Shown here: piece after piece, positions 61,601-64,000 of the stretch
How the letters are laid out: each line of letters begins with the position of its first letter
Numbering within the stretch: the stretch's first letter is position 1
Source of the DNA: Bactrocera neohumeralis
Taxonomy: Eukaryota > Arthropoda > Insecta > Diptera > Tephritidae
DNA: 64,000 nucleotides
Assembly (NCBI RefSeq): GCF_024586455.1
Contig: NC_065920.1
Span: 18,810,144 to 18,874,143, forward strand
Direction: 5' to 3'
Position numbers and translations under genes: made by a program
Notes under the pieces: generated by a model
What the model saw: only the letters and a program-made list of their open reading frames with translations
Databases searched by the model: none
What the model was told of the DNA's origin: nothing

Positions 61601-63213
61601 AAAATAAAATAAAATAAAAAAATTAATATGAAATAAATGTTGACAAAATCAAAATAAAGTTTCTTTGCAATTAAATAATTCTCATATATGGCGGCGTTAA
61701 AGGGCTAATAGGTTTTATGCGAACTATGGGCCAAATTTGTAATATTTCCGAAAATAATTATGATTATTATACATAGCTCCCACTATTACAAACATAAATA
61801 ATTTTACAATTATTAGCAAATAAATCACATTTATAAGACATTTAGAAGACTCGGACGGAAATATTGTTCTATTTTACAATTCCAGTTTATGATAGTCTAC
61901 TTCCAGGCGCATATGTGGTAAGTATTTGGAAAAATATGCAACTTTAAAAATTAAATAAAAATGGTAAAGTTCATTCATAAGATGGAGATTCCTCTATTTC
62001 TCCATCTAATGAAGTCTACAATTTGTAGAATTAATGTTATTCTACTTTCAGGCGCATAAATGCGAGATATTTTTGGAAAATTATGAAAAATAAAGAAGGA
62101 AAAACATTTAACTACCGAAATAATTTCCAAAAAAATGCACAATAAATGGAGAATGCATAAAACGTGTGCATATGTTATAAAACCGATGTTAGCCTGCTTT
62201 CAGGCGCATAAATTCGAAATATTTTGTAAATTTATGAAAAATTAAATTTCAAAATAGAATTCCATACATTAAAAGAGGATTAAGATGGGTATACTCTTTT
62301 TGGAACAGATGTTAGCATACTTTCAGGCGCATTAATTCGAAATATTTTGGAAAATTATGAAAAATTAAATTTCCAAATAGAAATCTATACATTAAATAGA
62401 GGATTAAGATGGGTATACACTTTTTAGAACAGATGTTAACATACTTTCAGGCGCATAAATGTCAAATTTTGCCATTTTCATCATAAAAACACTTTTCAAT
62501 ATTCTATTGAGATTGCAATTTAACGCTAATGATCTGCTGTCACATAAGCATTTTAAATAAATATTGTTCACTTATTTATAATATATAACTTTACTTTTGT
62601 ATCTTACACTAGTAAAATAACACCTATAAGCCGACACAGATTAGTCACAATTTTTACGCACACTAAGCTATGTACCATATAAATATAACTCAAGTAAAGT
62701 TTTCTAAAGAAACATGAATCATTTCTGCTGAAACATAGCCATATTAGGATGTTGATTAATAAAACGAAATTAACGCGACTTTAATTGATACTAATTAATA
62801 TTTGCTTTTGCATATAGAGAAACAAAGAAATATGTATTATTAATTGCGTACAAGCGAATTTTCAGATCTAACTAATTTATAACCGGTATATACATACATT
62901 TCTGGTATATACATATGTATGTATATCTCTTTATGTAAACATATGCAAAAAGCAATTAATCAGCCATCAACACTTTTCAATTTACTTACCAATTCTGTCA
63001 AATAGCTCACCGCCGGCTGCATACTCCAAAAACAAATACTCGACATCATCGTGCGAACGCTTGCCGAAATAGCGCAGAATGTGTTTATCTTGTAGCAATT
63101 TTTGTATGCAAACTTCTTTGCGTACGGAGAGCATAGCATCCGGATGCTTTTTCAGATCAACCATTTTCATGGCAACAGCTTCGCCGGTTTGACGATTAAT
63201 CAACAATTTTACT
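40447..63213 (-). CDS. grp: Chk1 checkpoint kinase (grapes), five 3' exons; first coding exon beyond the window
   Basis: Exons (minus strand) are 63213-62990, 48338-48161, 46942-46800, 43707-43498 and 41114-40447; all split codons close correctly. Together they encode about 474 residues, so with the missing N-terminus (glycine-rich loop) it would be near the roughly 510 aa of fly Chk1. The kinase domain shows the ATP lysine in AVAMKMVDL, hinge LEYAAGGELFDRI, catalytic loop HRDLKPENLLL, KISDFGMAT, LPYVAPEVL and DIWSCGIIL. The last exon holds an SQ/TQ-rich regulatory region and the KA1-like tail (TTRWDDTVKRLVATIERLGF, GKILVDFRLSKGCGLEFKRR). Chk1 acts downstream of ATR in the DNA-damage and replication checkpoint; in Drosophila embryos it is needed at the mid-blastula transition. 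The introns are long and transposon-rich, the largest 14.65 kb. Confidence 0.96.
41640..42260 (+). repeat. AT-rich tandem array in grp intron
   Basis: Four to five copies of about 110-130 bp, each with a GTTATTTTGAAAAATTTACG-like start, AATATTTTCAATTTATTATT, a T-rich spacer and TGGTTATAGTATAATCTTAA. No coding signal. Confidence 0.7.
42261..43497. other. grp intron, AT-rich
   Basis: Nothing beyond homopolymer and AT-rich DNA up to the exon at 43498. Confidence 0.4.
43498..43707 (-). CDS. grp: grp exon 5: end of kinase C-lobe
   Basis: Reads LAWDQPSTNCQEFKNWTDNE, RWSTQTPWSKLDTLAISLLR and KVLATNPTYRLTLEKILDHK, then WCNMQFNEN. The TYRLTLEKILDHKW end is the last kinase subdomain. Donor AATG|GTAAGT. 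Confidence 0.94.
43980..45260. repeat. Extremely AT-rich low-complexity block in grp intron
   Basis: Almost only A and T for about 1.3 kb. Loosely repeated blocks contain AAATTTTCYTCTTTAGATTT and AACAGTACTAATATACA near 44470-44510, 44755-44790, 45050-45085 and 45225-45260. This may be a decayed tandem repeat. Confidence 0.6.
45261..46799. other. grp intron
   Basis: A (GT)n run lies near 46243-46272. The 46250-46550 stretch is more GC-rich and open in several frames but shows no protein family I recognise. Confidence 0.4.
46800..46942 (-). CDS. grp: grp exon 4: activation segment
   Basis: Reads YKGKERLLDTRCGTLPYVAP, EVLIKPYHAQPADIWSCGII and LVTMLAGG. The LPYVAPE motif and the WSCG helix are typical of Chk1. 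Acceptor AACACACAG; donor GGTG|GTAAGT. Confidence 0.96.
47290..47580 (+). pseudogene. Non-LTR retroelement C-terminal fragment (family R) with (GAA)n tail
   Basis: Nearly open in the plus frame: RPRWLGHVVRMDENTSVLKV, SDAVPAGGSRGRGRPPLHWK, DQVEKDLA, a stop, then LGIPNWRHVAKRR. This is the well-known C-terminal end of fly reverse-transcriptase ORFs. It ends in GAAGAAGAAG, a typical retroelement tail, inside the family A copy. Confidence 0.82.
47955..48030 (+). repeat. Second small family R fragment
   Basis: GCGAAAAGGAAGAACGGCTG and CTCGGCTATAACCGCGTAAG match the end of the copy at 47290 (AGCGAAAAGAAGACGAGTGG; CTCGGCTATAATCGCGTAAA). Confidence 0.65.
48161..48338 (-). CDS. grp: grp exon 3: catalytic loop and DFG
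   Basis: Reads PDVGMAQHEAQRYFLQLLSG, VQYLHQHGIAHRDLKPENLL and DEHDNIKISDFGMATMF. The HRDLKPEN and DFG motifs are intact. Acceptor CATTTCCAG; donor TTTAG|GTATTA, completed by A of the next exon to Arg. Confidence 0.96.
48339..50355. other. Start of the largest grp intron; nothing firm
   Basis: AT-rich. 48790-48960 has an open stretch (TSYKVWVVCCAALVAESIGQ) that I cannot assign. Confidence 0.35.
50363..50505 (+). repeat. Dispersed repeat family E
   Basis: TTGTTGTTGTTAAAGCGGCA, ACCGAGTTGGCAGTCTTCGT, TCGGGTCCATTCCGTTTACG and GACAGTCGTGGGAACGG follow the family E order seen at 60557. Confidence 0.65.
50536..51182 (+). repeat. Dispersed repeat family A
   Basis: AATATCCTTCACAAGTGCAT head, two to three monomers (TTTGTATGGCAGCTATAGCA; CAGTTATATGCTATAGTGGT), 3' part AGCAGCTTTTTGAGGAGAAG and the closing ACTTCGTGGCATACTTAATA. 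In grp intron, antisense to grp. Confidence 0.78.
51183..53384. other. grp intron with microsatellites
   Basis: TATG/CATA runs near 52590-52670 and 52770-52815, and CA runs near 52430. Reverse-frame open stretches at 52070-52460 come from GGT/CA-type simple repeats and are not convincing genes. Confidence 0.4.
53385..54172 (+). repeat. Dispersed repeat family A
   Basis: Four monomers (GTTTGTATGACAGCTATAAG; TTATATAGTGATCCGATCTG) and the 3' part with ACGGTTCCGACAAATGACAA and ATTTCAAAAATTGAGGGACT. The final hairpin is cut where the mariner sequence begins. Confidence 0.75.
54195..55215 (+). mobile_element. Mariner copy 1 (family M), inactive, termini lost
   Basis: The leader CTTAATTACTGTGCCAAATC and GTGCGTTGCGATTTTTACAATGG matches copy 3. 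Broken coding sequence follows: ELDISRESVRMILVNIFDMK, later ITADKTWVYVFDVQ, then MNTIDQPPYLPDLTPCDFSL, containing the catalytic acidic positions. Multiple frameshifts, no terminal inverted repeat visible on either side. Confidence 0.78.
55857..56190 (-). mobile_element. Mariner copy 2 (family M), inverted and internally deleted
   Basis: Starts at the element's right terminus (ACATTGTGACAAAAAAGTAC then CCGGAAGTTGTAAATAAAAT). Reading on the minus strand gives transposase pieces YEWYKVFN, SRDLSRESVRMISVYILG-type sequence and AKNAMNTIDQPPHSPDF. Large internal deletions. Confidence 0.75.
56191..57055. other. Spacer between mariner copies
   Basis: AT-rich intronic sequence with a TATG run near 56640; nothing recognised. 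Confidence 0.35.
57058..58338 (+). mobile_element. Mariner copy 3 (family M), near full length with both termini
   Basis: Left end CATTGTGACAAAAAGCAACC and right end TTTTCGGGTACTACTTTGGC then ACAATGTG are inverted repeats of about 30 bp next to TA. The 1.28-kb body holds a transposase interrupted by frameshifts after about 124 codons. It is the reference copy for family M here. Confidence 0.85.
57253..57627 (+). pseudogene. Mariner transposase N-terminal region (family M)
   Basis: Open for 124 codons: MDKNIEQRTCLKFCSSIQVS, AYECYKVFKDGREIVEDMPR, SGRPSTSSTDENIKKVNDMV and VREMARELYISREFVRMILV, ending MKRVLARLVQKT. This is the two helix-turn-helix DNA-binding part with the GRP(S) linker typical of mariner. 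The rest of the gene continues in other frames to about 58255 and is broken. Confidence 0.85.
58345..58840 (-). pseudogene. Family R retroelement end, next to mariner copy 3
   Basis: The minus strand reads FTWRVPNPAHNPCRECFAFS, EDTWSKTGSSELLEPCVKES, then LRWKDQVEKDLAW and KEETTGALLLYN with broken frames. It matches the copies at 25056 and 38440. It lies seven bases from the mariner terminus. Confidence 0.72.
58841..60050. other. grp intron
   Basis: 59200-59520 is more GC-rich and open for 103 codons (starts MNTHQDVAHTNQTRRTPVRQ), Gln/Ser/Ala-rich. I do not recognise it and it may be chance. Confidence 0.35.
60095..60365 (+). repeat. Second copy of family F
   Basis: GAGTTATAAAATTCATAA, GAGGTTTACGAAAACAAAT, and GCATTATTTTAGCCACCCTAATGT match the two outer parts of 3340-4365 without the MITE. 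Confidence 0.5.
60557..60690 (+). repeat. Dispersed repeat family E, copy a
   Basis: TTGTTGTTGTTGTAGCAGCA, AAAACATTCC, ACCGAGTTGACAGTCCTTGG, CCGGATAAAAATCCGGG (stem-forming) and AGACCCGACTGTTGTGGGAA. Confidence 0.75.
60751..60855 (+). repeat. Dispersed repeat family E, copy b
   Basis: TTGTTGCTGTAGTGGCAGAA, ACCGAGTTAAGTCCTTGACC, GGATAAAAAGTCCGGG and AGACCCGACTGTTGTGGGAA. Same orientation as copy a, about 60 bp away. Confidence 0.75.
61100..61335 (+). pseudogene. Tc1/mariner transposase C-terminal fragment
   Basis: Frames read LFFQEDSAPSHVSFLSTH, LPPRSCD, stop, APLDYLLCGYIKSKVYANQQ and RTLEEFEI. This is the same region as the element at 7804 (FQQDGATCH..LPPRSCDL.PLDYFLWGYVKSKVY) but more decayed. 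No termini found. Confidence 0.7.
61336..61890. other. grp intron, AT-rich
   Basis: A-rich (AAATAAAAT) sequence; nothing recognised. Confidence 0.4.
61895..62470 (+). repeat. Tandem array of about 124-150-bp units, five copies
   Basis: Marker TTTCAGGCGCATAAATKCGA recurs at about 61903, 62049, 62199, 62322 and 62446. The last three units are nearly identical (AATATTTTGGAAAATTATGA, TTAAGATGGGTATACTCTTT, GAACAGATGTTAGCATACTT). The first two are longer and more diverged. It lies 0.5 kb from the grp exon at 62990. Confidence 0.82.
62471..62989. other. grp intron
   Basis: AT-rich, with TATG runs near 62890-62930; no supported feature. Confidence 0.4.
62990..63213 (-). CDS. grp: grp exon 2: kinase N-lobe
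   Basis: The exon starts after TTTTTTCGCAG with one base finishing a Glu codon, then VKLLINRQTGEAVAMKMVDL, including the ATP-binding Lys. It continues VRKEVCIQKLLQDKHILRYF and EYAAGGELFDRI, and ends ATTG|GTAAGT. The glycine loop preceding it must lie in an exon beyond 64000; none was found at 63214-64000. Confidence 0.95.
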
Positions 63214-64000
63214 CTGCGAAAAAAACGAGAAAAAAATAAACGAGTTAGAAGAGCGCTAAAGCCACAAAGATGTGTAGACATACGCACACACGCATACACA
63301 GATACAGGTACACACAGATATATGTACATATGTACGAAAAAGTGCTCCCAAATAAAATATTAGACAATAGAATTCGTTTGGAGCGCCGTATGAACCCAGT
63401 TGGTATGCATTAAAGTGTAAGACTGGATATGCGGACGGACAGCTGCGAATTTTTTACTGGCTACATATCGATGTGTGGTGTCGTAAAGCAGCACACCGCA
63501 GGTCCACGACCGACTGACATGCTAAACACGAATTGTTACTACAACTCTCCGAGCGTTGTGGGCTCTGACGCTGCTGCTCGTACGTCGTATAATCCCTGCT
63601 CGATGGTATTAATAACATACCAACAAAACTGGCAAGTTGTATGTATGTATGTATGCGCATGCATATATGCGTTTGTTTTCATTATTTTACTTTTGTTGCG
63701 CTTATTGTCATTGCGTGGGGGTTGCAAATGTTGAATTCCATAACGAATATCAAGCACTAACTATGCAGAATGGAGCAATCAATTTACGATCTTTTTGTTG
63801 GTTAAAGAAAGCATTTTCATTTAATAAATATCTAATGAGTTTTGCAGAAATATTTTGCAAATATTTCAATGAAATGCCAAGTGTAAACCGAATTTACAAA
63901 CACACACACACACCTTTACACACATGTATGCACTTACACTCCAATAAATGGGAGTAAAATATGTACCGAAATTGATTCAGTAAATTACAAGAGTTGCATG
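63214..64000. other. grp intron up to the right edge
   Basis: CA/TATG simple repeats near 63280-63330, 63640 and 63900. No sequence coding for the Chk1 glycine loop was found on the minus strand. Confidence 0.45.

Noticed and set aside
1..64000. tRNA, rRNA, CRISPR array or bacterial-type defence cluster
   Set aside because: No tRNA-like arms with a convincing GGTTCGA loop, no rRNA match, no regular spacer-repeat array; direct repeats present are monomeric or retroelement-derived.

Overview
This window is nuclear DNA from a higher fly. The repeats and protein sequences fit a true fruit fly (Tephritidae, for example a Bactrocera relative), but I infer this from similarity and cannot prove the species. 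The DNA is AT-rich, genes are split by GT/AG introns, and most non-coding sequence is transposon debris, AT-rich low-complexity DNA and TATG/CATA microsatellites. There are no operons and no RNA genes I can support. Most short open frames lie inside repeats.

Three conserved genes can be assembled exon by exon with matching splice phases. (1) Positions 8986-24219, minus strand: 14 consecutive internal exons of a BLTP3/UHRF1BP1-type bridge-like lipid-transfer protein (fly CG34126 type). Its first short exon was not found, and its 3' exons run off the left edge. (2) Positions 34385-35834, plus strand: enolase, complete in two coding exons (433 aa), with a probable 5'UTR exon near 33644-33736. 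(3) Positions 40447-63213, minus strand: grapes/Chk1 checkpoint kinase, five exons including the stop. Its first coding exon lies beyond the right edge. Enolase and grapes converge tail to tail. Enolase and the lipid-transfer gene are probably divergent.

Layout: 1-8985 is a long intron or 3' region of the lipid-transfer gene, filled with repeats, two MITE-like elements and a young fold-back Tc1/mariner derivative. 8986-24219 holds its exons, with repeat arrays and non-LTR fragments in the introns. 24220-33640 carries several broken non-LTR retrotransposons and otherwise AT-rich DNA. 33640-36000 is enolase. 36000-40446 is intergenic. 40447-64000 is grapes, with a 14.65-kb intron holding three copies of one mariner family, retroelement ends, dispersed repeats and a tandem array.

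The most notable structures are: the element at 7657-8264, whose long inverted repeats include an inverted copy of the 3' end of its own transposase gene; and a dispersed family built of 153-bp monomers, all eight copies of which lie in the same orientation, antisense to the host genes. The three host genes are not functionally linked (lipid transfer, glycolysis, DNA-damage checkpoint). I found no bacterial-type system, CRISPR array or unfamiliar multigene system.
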